A program made the translations under genes and the position numbers. Below, piece after piece: positions 48,257-61,162 of a stretch of 64,000 nucleotides of DNA (position 1 is the first letter of the stretch; each line of letters begins with the position of its first letter). Under the pieces are notes generated by a model. That model was given only the letters and a program-made list of their open reading frames with translations, made no database searches and had not been told where the DNA came from. The DNA is from Earliella scabrosa (taxonomy: Eukaryota > Basidiomycota > Agaricomycetes > Polyporales > Polyporaceae). The stretch spans positions 2,604,001 to 2,668,000 of the forward strand of contig JABYQQ010000004.1 in the NCBI GenBank assembly GCA_022605405.1. Direction: 5' to 3'.

Positions 48257-50734
48257 TCACCCAAGGAAGCTCTCAAGCACGACCTTCACACCCCACGCCC
48301 CCGGATCCGGCACACGCTCCTCCCTCAGCCTATCCCCCTCCACATACGCGCTCCTCCCCGCCTTCGCCTCCAAATCGCGCGTCCCCAGCGCCGCGTCCGC
48401 CGCCGCCCTCGCCGCCCCCGCAAAGTCCTCTCCCTGGCTCTTCTCGAGCGCCTCGACGAACGCCGCGAGCGGGTCGACGAGCGTGCGCGACGGCGGCCGC
48501 GCGCGCGTGTACGTGTACAGCTTCGCGAGCGCCGACGACAGCGCGGCGGACCAGAGCGCGGGCGTGAGCGTCTGCGCTCCCGCGTGGTGCGCCTGCAGGC
48601 CCTGGGCAAGGGCCGAGAAGAAGATCCTGGGTGGCGAAGCACAGTGGACGGTCAGCGCGCTGCAAGACAAGCGGGTTGACGAACTACGTACGAGTAGAGA
48701 GCGCCGCTCGTCCCGCCCATCTCTTCCTCGGCAACCTTCGCGACCGCGATCACAGACTTGGTGACGTCCTCGCCGGAGATCCGGCCATCCTGGAGGGCCT
48801 TCAAGACCGCTACGACCGATGCCGAACGTGTCAGTCCAGACAACACACAACCACGCAAACACCGACTACATAGAGCCTAGAGGAAGACGTACAAGCACCG
48901 CCAGCCTTGAGCGTCAGGCCACAATCACCATCTCCCGCGATGTTGTCCATGCGCGTAATCTCCGGCTCCGCGTCCCCGAGGGCCTTGCATGCGCGCTCGA
49001 CGGCGGCGTTGAACGCCTTCGGGTCCTCAGCGCGCAAGACGACAATATCCTCGGTGGGTGCGGCAGCAGCCTCCTTCTTCGGGGCGGAGGCGATCTTCTC
49101 GGTCGGGAGTGGAGGGACGTTCGCGGCCCACTTCCAGCCGGGCACGTTGGCCGGCTCATCGAGCAGGGAGAGCAGCAAGGAGCTGTCTGGCGCTCCGGAC
49201 TCGGACTCGGCGGGGAGGAGGAGGGTCGTGATGGAGAAGCCTGGCATGTTCAAACTGGTCTGAACGTGGCGCATACAGTCAGATACCGACTTGGCCTGCA
49301 GTTTGAATGTCGATCCAGAAACGAAACGTACCATGAACGTCCCAGCGACCAAGCGCTCGACCTTGACACCCTTCCGCTCGAGCGCACGGCGCGCCTCGCC
49401 CGCAACGCTGCCCAACTCGAGCTCGCTGGCGCCGCCGAGGTTGTTCACCAGAAGCACGACGCGGTCCGTTCCGTCATTCTTGAACGGCAGGAACGAGCGC
49501 TCCGGGTCGGTGGTGGAGGTCAGGAACTCAACGAGCTGTGGAAGGAGGTCGCACAGGGGCGGTACCGGGGACAGTCTGCGGTGTCCGGGCTCGTTGTGGA
49601 TCCCCATACCGATCTCGATCTCGGCGGGACCGAGGTGAGACTCTCCGGCAGCGGTACCGGGGACCTGAACGCGTTACATGCGTCAGAGGGCTCGCATACA
49701 CCAAGCCTGAGGTGAATGAACCTACGTGACAGTGCTCCAGGCCGACACCGATAGTGCCGACGCGGGACGCGACCCATTGCGCAGTGTTGTAGACCTCGTC
49801 GAGACTTGCACCCCGCTTGGCGAGGGCACCGGCGATTTTGTAGACAAGACAAGTTCCCGCGAGCCCGCTGCACGCACGGCGTCACTGTCAACATGTTGTC
49901 TCGGTGGAGGACGGCGCTGAGGCTGCGTACCGGCGACCGACGATCTTGCCCTGCGTCTTGCCCACAGCGACGTCATCTCCGACAATGACGAACTTGACGC
50001 GGTCGGCCTTGTCCGGGTGCTGTGCCGCATACTGCTCCTTCGCAAGACCGAAGTTCAGGATGTCTCCCGTGTAGTTTCTGGGGGGAACCGTTAGACGAGA
50101 TATGCATATGGGCATGGGAAAAGGAATGCACTTTACGATGATCACAGTCCTGTCGAAGCTCAGCTTGCCGAACGCTTCTACGAGGGGGGGCCACGGACTC
50201 ACCCTTTGTCATTCTCCGTGAGATCAATGCCGCGCCGCACTTGCGCAGGATTGGGGGACGCAAAGATGCTGCCGCAGACGGCGGCTTGGGAAAGAACGCG
50301 ATCGGCGGACGAAGGCGCACACTTGAACGCCGAGATTACTCACCGGTCAGAATTCCGTCGCCTTCCAGAGCACTGTTGAGACCACCGAAAGACCACAGAA
50401 AGGCTGCCGCACTCACCGACGAAGCCCGCATGAGAGGGCTCATGCCCAGATCCTCCTCCGCAGATGAGCGCGACCTTGGAGCGATCCGGAGAGGCGACGT
50501 AGATAACTGGCGTCTGCGGCATTAGTTTTGCGGTCCACGAGCCTCCTCAGACTGCACCCACCCTTGTTCTCGGTGTCAAGACCAAGCTGGGGGTTGAGGG
50601 CACAGAGACCCTGGAGAGAGTCGACCACGAGGGTCTCCGGGTCGTTCAAGAAGTGCTTGGCTGCATATGTGTTAGACTACCATGGTACACGCGAAGCTTA
50701 GGCAGGAGGCTTCGAACTTACACTGGATGGACAT
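48257..50734 (-). CDS. DAK1: Dihydroxyacetone kinase
   Basis: ATP-dependent kinase for dihydroxyacetone (glycerol metabolism and methylotrophy-type detoxification). The first coding exon is 13 nt (ATG to CAG T) and joins KHFLNDPETLVVDSLQGLCA. The K domain reads KVALICGGGSGHEPSHAGFV, KNYTGDILNFGLAKEQYAA, VGDDVAVG, LAGTCLVYKIAGALAKRGAS, and the substrate-binding histidine segment EIGMGIHNEPG. It continues VVLLVNNLGGASELELGSVA. The L (ATP) domain has MDNIAGDGDCGLTLKAG, MGGTSGALYSIFFSALAQGL, and a C-terminal Ala-rich helix set ending VKVVLESFLG. Single-chain K-L layout is the eukaryotic form. A linker with KIASAPKKEAAAAPTEDIVV separates the domains. TATA box upstream. Confidence 0.96.
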
Positions 50735-51329
50735 GACCTCCTGAGGTATACAAGATGGCGGAAGCAGCGAAGAGGTAGGAGGATCGACGCGGCCGTGAGA
50801 GGGAGTTTATATACCGAGTGGGCGGGACTGCGGGCCCGGGGACAAGAAGAAGCATATGGCGTCGGCATAAACATTGGCTGAGTTCCTGTGACCCTGGGGA
50901 GATCGATGGCATTAATGACCGCACAGGCTCTCTCCAGATCCTCATTCTACGCGCTCCTCCGCGGCCCGCTCCCCGCCGGCGTACCTCCTCACAGCCACCC
51001 GCCTAGACATCCTTTCAGCCTACAGCGGCCCGCCTCCCCGCCTCGAAGCCTTCCCTCGACAGATCCTCTGGCTCAGTCTGGCTCCCTCTGCCCATCGTTC
51101 CTGCCCAGCCATACTGCTACGCTATGAATAGATCAACGAGTCCAAGACGAAGTTGTCATTATCGGTGTGCGGTGATTTACGACATACGTATTAAAACAGA
51201 GAATCTAGCTATTCAGCCATAGTACAACGCAGTCCATTCGAGTGCATCGAAGCTTGCGTCCTCCGCGTCTTTGCCACCGTCCGTCTCGTTCGTGTCGCGT
51301 CGTGCTGTCATGTTCCACCTTCCGCGCGC
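50735..51329. other. Spacer DAK1 start/UBP12-like stop
   Basis: 595 bp containing the DAK1 promoter, including a TATA box at 50806, and the 3' UTR of the deubiquitinase gene. Confidence 0.55.
50806..50813 (-). promoter_or_regulatory. TATA box of DAK1
   Basis: TATATAAA on the minus strand, about 72 bp upstream of the ATG at 50734. Confidence 0.6.
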
Positions 51330-54300
51330 TCATCGCGACGACGACGCGCTCTCGTTCTCGTCTGTCTCCGATTCGGCTGGCGTCATCAGAACGTCCGTCC
51401 CTTCGTCCACATCGTCATCGTCCGACAACACCCCCGGGAACCTGGCCCTGCGCAGCCGGACCGAGTTGTCGGCATACTCCTCCATCCCATCACCCTCTTC
51501 AAGATCGGGCTGGTAGAACGGCCCGGCGTCGGTATCCGTCTCCAGATCGGGTTCCGCGTCGACAGACGACGGCGAGCCGTGAGACGAGGGATCGGGGTAC
51601 GCCAGCTGAGCAGAAGGTAGCTCGATTTCCGCGAGCGAGCCCGTCTGAATCACTGGGTCGAAGAGTGACTCGTCGAACGATGGAGGCGGGAGGGCCTCTA
51701 GTGCTGGCGGTGGCGAGCTAGGTGAAGAAGGAACCATGGAATTCGGCGTAGGCCATTCGAGGATCGTTGCAGCGGCGCTTCCCGCAGATGGATCACCCCT
51801 CGAGGCAGTACCATCACTTGGAGGAGTGGGAAGCTGGATCGCTTCGCGAGGAGTAACGTCGATCTGAGTCATTGGGCGAGCGCGAGCAGCCTCGATCTTC
51901 TCATGGCTCTTGCCTCCCAGGGGGCGATTGGTGCGCCTCCTGTAGAATAGCAGATATGCGTTTGCATTCTGAAAGCCGTGAGCAGGCATGTCGAACAGGT
52001 AGGACAGACAGGGACTCACCACAGCTGCCTCCGCCCTGGAAGTCGTCACATACGAATCATCGAAGTGGTACCACTTGCCGGTGATATGGTTCATCGCGTA
52101 CGCGCGGTAGTGTCCACCTCCCAGCCCGCCCAGATGCTCGTCCACGGCGAACAAATCGTACACCAGCGGCTCATCCAGATCGTGAAGGCCCAGCGCGCCC
52201 ACGTCCTCGCCCTGCTCCTGGAGTCTCTTGCCAACCGTCCGCTCGCCGATCATGGACGTGAGATCCAGTCCTTCGATGGGGAAGTCGACAAACGTGTCGA
52301 TCTTGTCACGAAGCATCCGGCTGTTGCTGAACCGCTTCAGGTGCACGACGAGCACGTCCGGCGCCTTCCAGAGATCGAAGCGCTTTGTTGCCTGTTGGTG
52401 CTTCTTGCAGCGCGGGCAGTACCACAGGTCGTCCTCGCCCAGCTTCTCCTCACGGGTGAACTCGTCCAAGCAGTCTTGCAGGGTGATGCCCTTCTTCTTC
52501 TGCGTCGACAAGGCCTTCCGTGATGCCGCGAGCTCCGGGTGGACGAACTCATCCCACCTCTCCCACAGCGCATACTCCCAGTGGGAGCGCTCGTCACCGA
52601 AGTAGTACCCCTTGACCGGGTCATCGAACTCGATGAAGAAGACGTCATCCGGACGAAGCAGCACTCCATCCTTGGCCGTGGACGCGCGCTGTTCCCAGGT
52701 ATCGAAACGGCCCGGGGTAGATCCGAACGAGTTGAAGCCCACGCCGTACTGCTGGCTGTTCTTCTGGACGCGGATCCGGAAGATATCGCGCTTGAAGCCG
52801 ACCTTGCGCGGAACGCCATCATTCATCTCAACTTCCATGTCCTCGTTCGCGTGTTGGACCACGGTCGCCTTCTCGTCGACGATATCGCCCTCCTCCGGAA
52901 TCGGTTCTTCGACAGTGACAACCTCGCCATTCTCCTTGATCTCGGTCACGGACTCCTTGAGAGGCGGTCCCGGTATAGGGATGTGCACGGGCTCCATGTC
53001 ATCCGCGCCGCCTGCGACCCAAGTGAAAAGGTCCCGCGCGTTCGCAGTCCAGCGCTGTAAGCGGTCGGCGACAGCGTCATACATCGCATCCGGATCCGTT
53101 GCCTGTTCCTGAGTAATCACCGCGATGAATGGGTACCCGAACAGGTTAGATCCACGCGAATAACTGGGTCGCGAGGGGCTGCTCTCGCTTGCATAGACGG
53201 GAATGATGAAGGGATCGTTAGGCTGAGGCTTATACGTCCGACTCTGTTGGGCATGGCAGGGAAGCTCGAAGCAGATGATGATATCGTTGTCGGCCATGTC
53301 CTCGCACGCAACAGTATCGTCTAGGTTCTTGTAGAACCGATGGTTGAATATCTCGAGAGTGAGTAGCTACAACGTACATAATATAAGATCAGCAAGGTAG
53401 TCAACAATGCATAGGCTAAAACGCACGTTCTCTGGGTTAGAGTTCATCCACCGGCCCAATAACTGACGAACGTCCTTGAAGGTCGAGTCTCGGTTGAGCT
53501 CAACGGGCACCTGAGCGCTACTGTGAATCTATGCGTTCAGAACACTGAAACTGCATGCATACCCTAACGTGAGGTTTTGCTGTGTCCCATGGGATGTAAT
53601 GAACGGTGTGGTACCACTTCTTCTGGACCGGAAGAGGCAAGGTGAGGTACATGAAAGGATCGAACGTGATAGACACCTGGGGACTGTCTCAGTAAACCGA
53701 GACATAGATGTCGAGATGTCGCATGTCGTACCTTTGCGCACTCTGGACATACAAGTGTGCTCTGGTACTGACCTTGGAACAGGTCCACGACGACGCTGTC
53801 GTTCCGCTTCATGTACCCCTCCCAGGACACATTCGCCAGTTCGACAAGCTCCTTGTCTCCGCCGCCTTCCCAGTCCGGCTTCTCGACGTAGGGCTTCTGC
53901 AAAACGCGGTTGAGATCTTCGTGTAGACCATCGAGCAGGAACGCGACTAGTTCCTGCGAGTCATGCTGCTGGTATCCGCTGAACTGCGGCGCGAAGCGCT
54001 GCAGTGTCTGCTTGAATTCGCGGGGCGTGATTGAGCTTGAGCTAGACTCCCTATCCCATATCCGTCGAAGTAGCGACCCAAACGCCTGCGCTATCAAGCC
54101 GCCCATGCCAAGAGGGTTGTCGGGGTTGAGCTCTTCCTCATAGACCCCGGTAAGAAAGTAGTCCATGAGCTCTGGTGTATGCACAAGGCACTGGAGCGCA
54201 GAGTTCATGAAGCAGGTGTTGCCCCTTCAATCAATCTGGTCAGTAAGCATCATGAGGTCGTGGACAGTGTCCAGCACTGACATGTTGCCCAGACCCATGG

Positions 54301-55820
54301 TTCCTGGTTCTTGTTGAACCTTGGGACGCGGTGAGGGACCAGATTTGTTGACAGCGACGACGGCACCAGATTTGGAGGGGAAAGCGGCGGTCGTGCCGAC
54401 CGTCACCGAGGTCTTCTGCTGTGTCTCCATCTGAGAAAAGAAGTCCGTCCCTGAGCTAAAGAGAGGTCCAGGTTGTGTAGGTGGCGGTGGTGGTGGTGGA
54501 GGGGGTCCTGAGGGGAAGACCTCGTTCGACGACCTGATATCGGAGGCATCGACCAACCACCCGTCATTGCGCATGAACTCTACCACGAACTCCTCGTTAG
54601 AATCGACAAGCTCGTCCTCAACGTTGTTTTGATCGCCCTCCAGAAGAGTTGCACCACAAGTTCGTAGTGAGTCCGTGGTAAAGAGCAGTTCCTCGGATGA
54701 TGCGCTAGACGGAATCCTCCATACGCGGTACTTGCCGGCAGCTGTCTTCTGGGCAGACATGGCCGAAGCAAACGCCTTGCGCACGTCTACTACTTTGTCC
54801 ATGGAGGACACTGACACAGCCTTGGGGGAGGAATGCTGGCCGGGGATGCTTGTATCAGCCAACAGATGGACCGTGAACTTCGGCGGTCTGAGCTCCAAGG
54901 TCGCCTCCTTCATTATTCCCCGTTCGATGACCTTCCTACGGAGTGGGAACTTCGGTTCGCCATACCTGGGGAAGAAGGACGTGATGAGCTTCAACAGCCG
55001 AGATGGGGCGTATAGAGACCAAGTCATGTCTGTGATTGCGAGGGCAACCCCGGCCACACGGAGCCGCTAGACACCATCGTTGAGGCATGCACGACCCATG
55101 CAGACAACGACATATGCACGACTTCAAATCGCATGGCTTGGATGCATGCAACATGACCTGCGCGCGCGAGGATGGTGGCAGTATATCTCCCGAAGCGTCT
55201 GCGTCTGCCCGCGCCACCCTTTTGAGAGGACCAGCATGATGGACGTACCATTGCTCTAATAGTTTGAATACATCTCCAGGAATGAACTCGCAGTCGACGT
55301 GCTCGACCAAGGAAGATGTCACCTCCCCCGTCGGGCCACAGAGCGCACTATTGTCCACCGGACCCACGTCCTTCTCTTCCACCCTGCCCTCCTTGTCGTC
55401 TTCACCAGTCATCGCCTTGCGCCATCGGTTATACCACCTTCTGGAGACGATGTACCAGGTCTCCCCCACAGTCATCGGTCTCCTTTGCGCCTCCTCCACG
55501 TACTGCAACTTCTGCGCTGGAGTCCATTGCGAGGTGGTACGAGGATCGGCGGTTGAAGCGACCGGTGCGCCGCGATCATCTCCTTGCTCGGCCATATATG
55601 CGTCGATGTCATTGTCGTTGTTTGCAGCTGGTGCTGAGGAGGAAGGAGCGGTCAAGTCAATAGAGGGTTGGACAGCCTGGGGGTCTTGCGAGGCCGCACG
55701 TTTTGGCGAAGAAGTGGAAGCCTCTGATTCCATAGATAGCGAGCGTTGTCTCTTGCGACTGGTCGTCGAGTCGTTCGGGGTCAGCGAGGGAGAGCTCGAT
55801 GGGGACGGCGGCGTCAGCAT
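51330..55820 (-). CDS. UBP12: Ubiquitin-specific protease with DUSP domain (Ubp12/USP15 type)
   Basis: Cysteine deubiquitinase. The start [18 protein letters not shown] leads into a disordered region with [12 protein letters not shown], then a DUSP domain ([32 protein letters not shown]). A UBL-like segment follows ([32 protein letters not shown]) and a proline run. The catalytic Cys box is [20 protein letters not shown]; it is restored only by removing an intron that contains an in-frame stop. Next are [25 protein letters not shown] with zinc-ribbon cysteines, [20 protein letters not shown], and the His box [20 protein letters not shown], then [11 protein letters not shown]. The C-terminus is acidic ([14 protein letters not shown]). 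The order DUSP-UBL-USP identifies the USP4/11/15 group, of which Ubp12 is the yeast member. Confidence 0.94.
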
Positions 55821-56084
55821 AGCATTAGTGGGCTGTGGTAGAGAAGGGGAGGAAAAAACTGAGGATCCAAAGCAGCCACTCGACACCGACGCGTATTCTC
55901 CAGAAGCGCCCATAGACGCCCACTCCGTAGCCAGACACGCCAAACACGGGGTCCAAAGAAGGCTTTGACGACATGACAATGCCTTGTGCCCAACTCCAAC
56001 AACTGGTCATTGTACCCGTAGGTGCACCACGGTTATGTCTACCGTACAAACGCTCCAATCTAGCTGCAGTCGAAGCCACAGACA

Positions 56085-58526
56085 TCACGCCTGCTCGACA
56101 AACCTCCTCACCACACCAGCAAGCTCATTGTCCACGTCGGTCAAGGTCGTTTCCTTCCGAGCAACCTCCATGAACACTTCGCCGTCTATCTGCCGCCCAG
56201 CAGGAGTAGCACCCAGCCCGCGTCTCCCGATGTGCCAGTGTTGTGGATTCTGTCCGCGAGAGAAGACCTCTGTAATGTCCAGTCCGCTATCGATGAACCC
56301 TTGTCAGCCAAAGGCGTTCACGGGCATAATGATGCTACACATACCTTCGGAGAAGTTGCTGCCCGTGATATAAATGTTCGGATCGAGATGTAAACCCGGC
56401 AGGGGTCGATGAGGTATATCCATCGGTCGTGATCATATACCTGTCCTTGGGTTGCAGGATCTTCGCAGCAGAAGGAATCTGCTGTTCCGTCGACCTATGT
56501 CGCAATCAGCAAGTGCCTGAAAATCTCAGTATGTAACGTACCGCGAATCTGCCGAAATGACATCCTGTATGCTAGTCAATAGTGCAACCGTCTCGTCGGC
56601 AAGTTGCTCGAGATCAAGCGTGTTTTCGACGTCCACGACAATAGCAACGCTACATTCACCTTGCTGCTGGTGCGTTAGTTAGAGCGCATATATGTGAGGG
56701 GATTCCTACCGTCATTTGGAGTACGCGTTTCCTCTCAACGGTGAGCGCGTCCTCCGACCCCGTTAAGTGGACAGTTGAAGCAAGGAAAGAGCGTGTGGTG
56801 CGAGGCGGGATCTCCAGCGAGGGCCCTGGTGGGGGTGGATGGACGATCTCCGGTATAGGGCCATGGATGTCCCGATCCGGCTCTTCCTGAGGACTGGCTA
56901 CACGGTCGATGGGTGATGCATTACCGCCGGTGTTGAGACTACTCTGCGTACCGGACTCCAACTGCGAGCTCTTCGACAGTGCAGATGGCGCTGGAGACGC
57001 AGCACGAGTATAGGACCCGATGCTTTCAGTCGAGATAGCTTCTAGCAATGATGTTGTATCGACATCCAGCGTATCCTTCCGCGTCGGACTTGGTCCGAGT
57101 CCCTCTTTGGGCTCCGGTGACTCCGCGTCTTTGGGAGGATCTACGATGGCAGCTAGACCTGCCGGGATTGCGGACGGTGAAGGGGGAAGAGGAGATGGCG
57201 CTTTGGCCGTGCTCCCGCCTTTCCCGAAAGTCAGATACCCGGGCCAGCCCCACTTGACATTCTTCATGTCAAGACTGAAATTCATGGTCGGCATGACGGG
57301 CATAGTCGGCATAGAGAGCGGCATGGTGAAACCGGCTTCAGGATGGGGCGGTTTACCATCGCCGGAAGGATTGACCTTCCCAGGTTGCCCGGGAGGGGTC
57401 ACGCCTGGCGGAGATGCTGCAGGAGTGGGGGGTTTGTTCCGTGGTACTGGTGTAGCTGGTGGGGGAATACGCGCCAGGATGTACCGGACGAGGGCTTGCG
57501 GATACCTGGGCATTCGAGGCGGTATGACGTAGGGCGGTACAAGAGCGAAAGTCATCAGTTCCGTAGGCAGGGAGGAGGCAAACTTGTCCAACAGCGGGGT
57601 TAACTTGGCGTGGAGGGGATGTAGTGGAATGCCTGACCATAAGACCCTTTAACTACGTCAACTGAATGATGGATGCTAGCAACTTACCGAGGTGTGTGCC
57701 GAAATTATCGTCCTCATAATCCCATTTCCAAGCCCATACTGTAAAGAAACGCTCTAGCTGAAGTTCTAAGGCTTGCTGACCGAGATTGGTCATGATAGAG
57801 CTGAAGGATCCGTGGGCGAGCTTAGCGAAAGTCAGTGATGCGTTAGCCTCAAGCTGTTGACCGTGCGTTGTCAACTGACTTTGAATTCTTCATAACCGCG
57901 TTCGAAGTGCGTCCGCAATGCGATATCGTAAAGTGAACCGTCGTGGTAGTCGTACAGAACCTTCGGAGCTGCGGGTGACTCCTTCTCTTTGCCTTTAGAC
58001 TTGCCCTTGATGTCCTTGGTCTTGCTGTTCTGAGGTGGGGGTCTCGGAGTCTTCGCCACTTCGTAACACTAGATAGTGCAGGTGGTGAGCGACCGCTCCG
58101 TGCTTCACGGGCAATGTTGCCTCATCCCATCGAGCAACTTGCATGTCTGCGCAGGTGCATAGCAACTAAAACTCACAGCATGCATCCAAAAGTTTGGTTC
58201 TGGAGAGAACATGACCATCCGTCTCGCTTGCGAATGTACATTCTCGCAAGGAAGTCCGGCATTGAACATTCTGGTACCACCCTGTCAGCGACACACAAGA
58301 GAGCTTCGCAGAAGGATACGTACACTCACTCTGAGAAGTTCACCAAAGCCTTCGCGAGGCCCACCTGCCTCAAGATCCGGTCTCGCGACACGGCATGCTC
58401 ACGCGCAGTGTAGAATAGTATATGGGCCTGTTCCTCCGCATCCTCGTTGTCCGGGTCTAATAACGCAGGTTGGAGCGTCGGGTTGTAGATCGTCAGGTAG
58501 AGGAGCGAAGGTGGGATCCTGCTCAT
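56085..58526 (-). CDS. CCZ1: CCZ1, longin-domain subunit of the Mon1-Ccz1 Rab7 GEF
   Basis: With Mon1 it activates Ypt7/Rab7 on late endosomes, autophagosomes and vacuoles. The start MSRIPPSLLYLTIYNPTLQP is the first strand of longin domain 1. It is followed by EEQAHILFYTAREHAVSRDR, ILRQVGLAKALVNFSE, then VWAWKWDYEDDNFGTHLGKL. A large Pro/Ser-rich insertion of some 200 residues (SPLPPSPSAIPAGLAAIVDP; PEPKEGLGPSPTRKDTLDVD) separates it from the later longin domain (EDALTVERKRVLQMT). The C-terminus is EVARKETTLTDVDNELAGVV ending RRFVEQA. About nine short introns. The start codon at 58526 lies 158 bp from the divergent ZC3H3-like gene. High confidence. Confidence 0.93.
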
Positions 58527-58684
58527 GAATAACAGCGATGTACGAAGCAGACTCGGAGAAGGGAGCTTTGACGCGGATTCCGGAACTGGGTCCGGCTGAG
58601 AAAGGTTGGTCGTGGCTGAGTGCCAAATGCGGTCACCACGCTCGCTGGGAGTTGCTAACCTCACCTTCCCCTCCTACCAACATC

Positions 58685-60299
58685 ATGGATACTCCCTCAA
58701 CCTCTGCCGCAGCCCTCAAGCTCGAGATCGAACGTCTCAAAGGTTTGCGGTCACAATGTAAAGGGTGTAGGCGGCGACCTGATGATTTACTAGGTGCGAT
58801 CAACCGTCACAAATCTGGAGAGCCCGCTCGACCCACAGCTCCCGCCGCCGTCGTGCCGACACGCCCTCGCAACAACGTATATGTGAACCCGAACTACAAG
58901 CCTCCATCCAAAACTTTCAGCCCTCCTGTTCCTCCTGCTAATCAAGCCCGCCCTGCTCCCCGGCCCCCAACAAGCATTCCTCAAGAGAAACGCGATGTTC
59001 TCATAGGTGGCGTCTCGTTCGAATCCTCTGGACGTTCGCTTGTGCGTAAAGATTGTAAGTTTACTTTGCGGTCTTCTCTTTCGTGTGTGGTGTCGGGGTG
59101 CGGTTCGGGGTGCGGTTTGACCATCGCAAGATGATGCTAGAGGCAGAATGGTGCGCCAACGGCGGTTCCGCCCTCGACATCCCCCGCGGTGGTATCGCTC
59201 CGTGACTAAGCCGCGTATACAGTACCAAAGCCCTCATCCAAGCCGCCATCGACGACTGCTGCACCTCCAATGTCGTACCCTACAAGTCATCCACCTGCGT
59301 TTATCAGGAGCAACGGCGGCACCCTTATGAGCTCAACTCGGACATACAAACCCAAGGTATCTCGAAGAGGTCTTGGAAGAGGTCGTGGCGGTCGTGGCGG
59401 CCGCGGTGGTCACAACATGACTCTTGACAATACCCGAAGGCCATACTCGTCCGTCCCTTCGCTTTGGCGCTGTCGCCATACCACATTCACCTTCGTTTCT
59501 AGGTCTCGACGACTGAATCCCAAGCGGAAGTACTCTGACAAGCCATGTCCGAGGTTTACCACCACAGGTGCGTTGGTCGACTCATGTTGCCGTATCTCTC
59601 ACGTACGAGTCTTGTCCGACGTCTCGCGCTCCACACACTAACACAGGTTCCTGCAATCGAGGCCTCACTTGCATGTATCAGCACGATCCTTCCAAGATCG
59701 CAATCTGCTGGAGCTTTCTACAGGGCAACTGTCCACATACGGCGGAGACCTGCGCCCTCTCACATGATCCAACTCCAGAACGTACGCCTCTGTGCGTGCA
59801 CTTCGCCAACAACGGGCGCTGCACTCGCGCCAACTGTCCTTTTCCCCATGTCCACCTTGGACCTCGGGAAGGAATATGCCGCGACTTTGCTGTACTCGGC
59901 TACTGCGAGAAGGGGCTCGATTGCGACAAGCAGCACGTCCGGGAATGTCCCGACTTCGCCGAGAAGGGCCAGTGCACAACGAAGGGATGCAAGCTCCCAC
60001 ACGTTATCCGAGCAAACCGCAACCGCAAGGCACCTGTCTCCACAACTGGATCTACCGCTGGACCTTCTGGATCTGTCTCGTCTTCAGCTGGGTCTGAAGT
60101 CGCTGTTGGAACTGATGGTGCGTCCAGCTCTCGTCAGATCACAGCTGAAGATGGACAGCTCGGAGATGAGTTCATCTCTCTCACTTTCCATGAGAGCGAG
60201 AGTGAAGACAGCGACGATGATGAGGAAGATGAAGACGAGGACGGAGATGATGACGGCGATGAAGAGGGTCCGGAACCCCACAGCGACATATCTCGCTGA
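58685..60299 (+). CDS. CCCH zinc-finger protein, ZC3H3/Red5-like
   Basis: Nuclear RNA-binding protein. ZC3H3 acts in polyadenylation and mRNA export, and fission yeast Red5 in exosome-dependent RNA elimination. The start is MDTPSTSAAALKLEIERLKG. A disordered linker (NVYVNPNYKPPSKTF, then a Gly/Arg-rich RGLGRGRGGRGGRGGHN) leads to the fingers. The finger array reads CPRFTTTG-CNRGLTCMYQH, ICWSFLQGNCPHTAETCALS, LCVHFANNGRCTRANCPFPH, ICRDFAVLGYCEKGLDCDKQ and ECPDFAEKGQCTTKGCKLPH: five tandem CCCH units, the number in ZC3H3. The C-terminus is strongly acidic (SEDSDDDEEDEDEDGDDDGD). The first CCCH unit is split by an intron. Precise splice sites in the linker are uncertain. Confidence 0.9.
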
Positions 60300-60571
60300 G
60301 ATGGACACTAGCTGGTACCATCGACGTAGACTCGCATTCGTTCTCGTGTGTCTGTAAACTTCGTGTAATGTCCTCTGATGATAGCAATACACTGTTGACG
60401 ATGATGGCAATCTCTCCTTGGACACGGGAAACACGCAAGTCGGACAGGTCGCGAAGGTTGATGTTAGAATACAATGGCGGCATGATGCTGTATTGATGTT
60501 CATAGCGTGGAACATACATATATGCGTGGATGATGGAGGAAAGCGCACAACATGAGATACGACCGACAACA

Positions 60572-61162
60572 TTACGCCTCTGTCAACTCCCTCAGCCGAC
60601 GGACCGTGCTGGGACGGAGGTAAACAACACTGCGATATTGCAAGTTGTGGAGATCACATACCTGCGGACGGTTGCTGCCGCCGTTGTGGAGACGGTCCAT
60701 GCGCCTCCTGCAATGACCTTCTTGCATGAGTTGCACTTCCAGATGCCGACCGCCTGGCGTTTTACGGAGTCCTGAAGAACGCCACAGTTAACTCCAACCC
60801 GGTAGCAGAAGCTTCGCACACAGACCTTGCCGCAGAAGGTGCAGGTGTATCGCGCGTGTTGAGTGATTTCCATCTGGTAGAAGACACCTTGAGGACATCG
60901 CATGAAAACGGACTCTAAAGATGAGTACACACCTTTTTTACCTGCTTGCGCAAGGAGGCACCGTAACGCTAAACGGTAGAGAACCAGCATCAACACTCCC
61001 GCCCATCCACCAGACGCAACAGCAGTATCCTCATAGGCGCGAAACAAGGACACTCACAGTACCGTACTTGCCGGTAACGCCAACCTTGCGAGTGCGCTTT
61101 GTCTGCGTCGAGATCAAGTCAGCATACTAGCGGCGATCCAGCCGTGTAAAATTACGCACCAT
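60572..61162 (-). CDS. RPL43: 60S ribosomal protein eL43 (L37a)
   Basis: Zinc-ribbon protein of the large subunit. The spliced product is exactly 92 residues: [84 protein letters not shown] and RLRELTEA. The CTFC and CNSC pairs are the zinc ligands. The first coding exon contains only the ATG (61160-61162), followed at once by GTGCGT; exon 2 is 61058-61102. The intron in the zinc ribbon is in phase, so retention would give a longer frame without a stop. Divergent from the decarboxylase-like gene. Confidence 0.97.

Noticed and set aside
54460..54520. GGT/GGC microsatellite
   Set aside because: It encodes the proline run in UBP12 and is ordinary coding low complexity.
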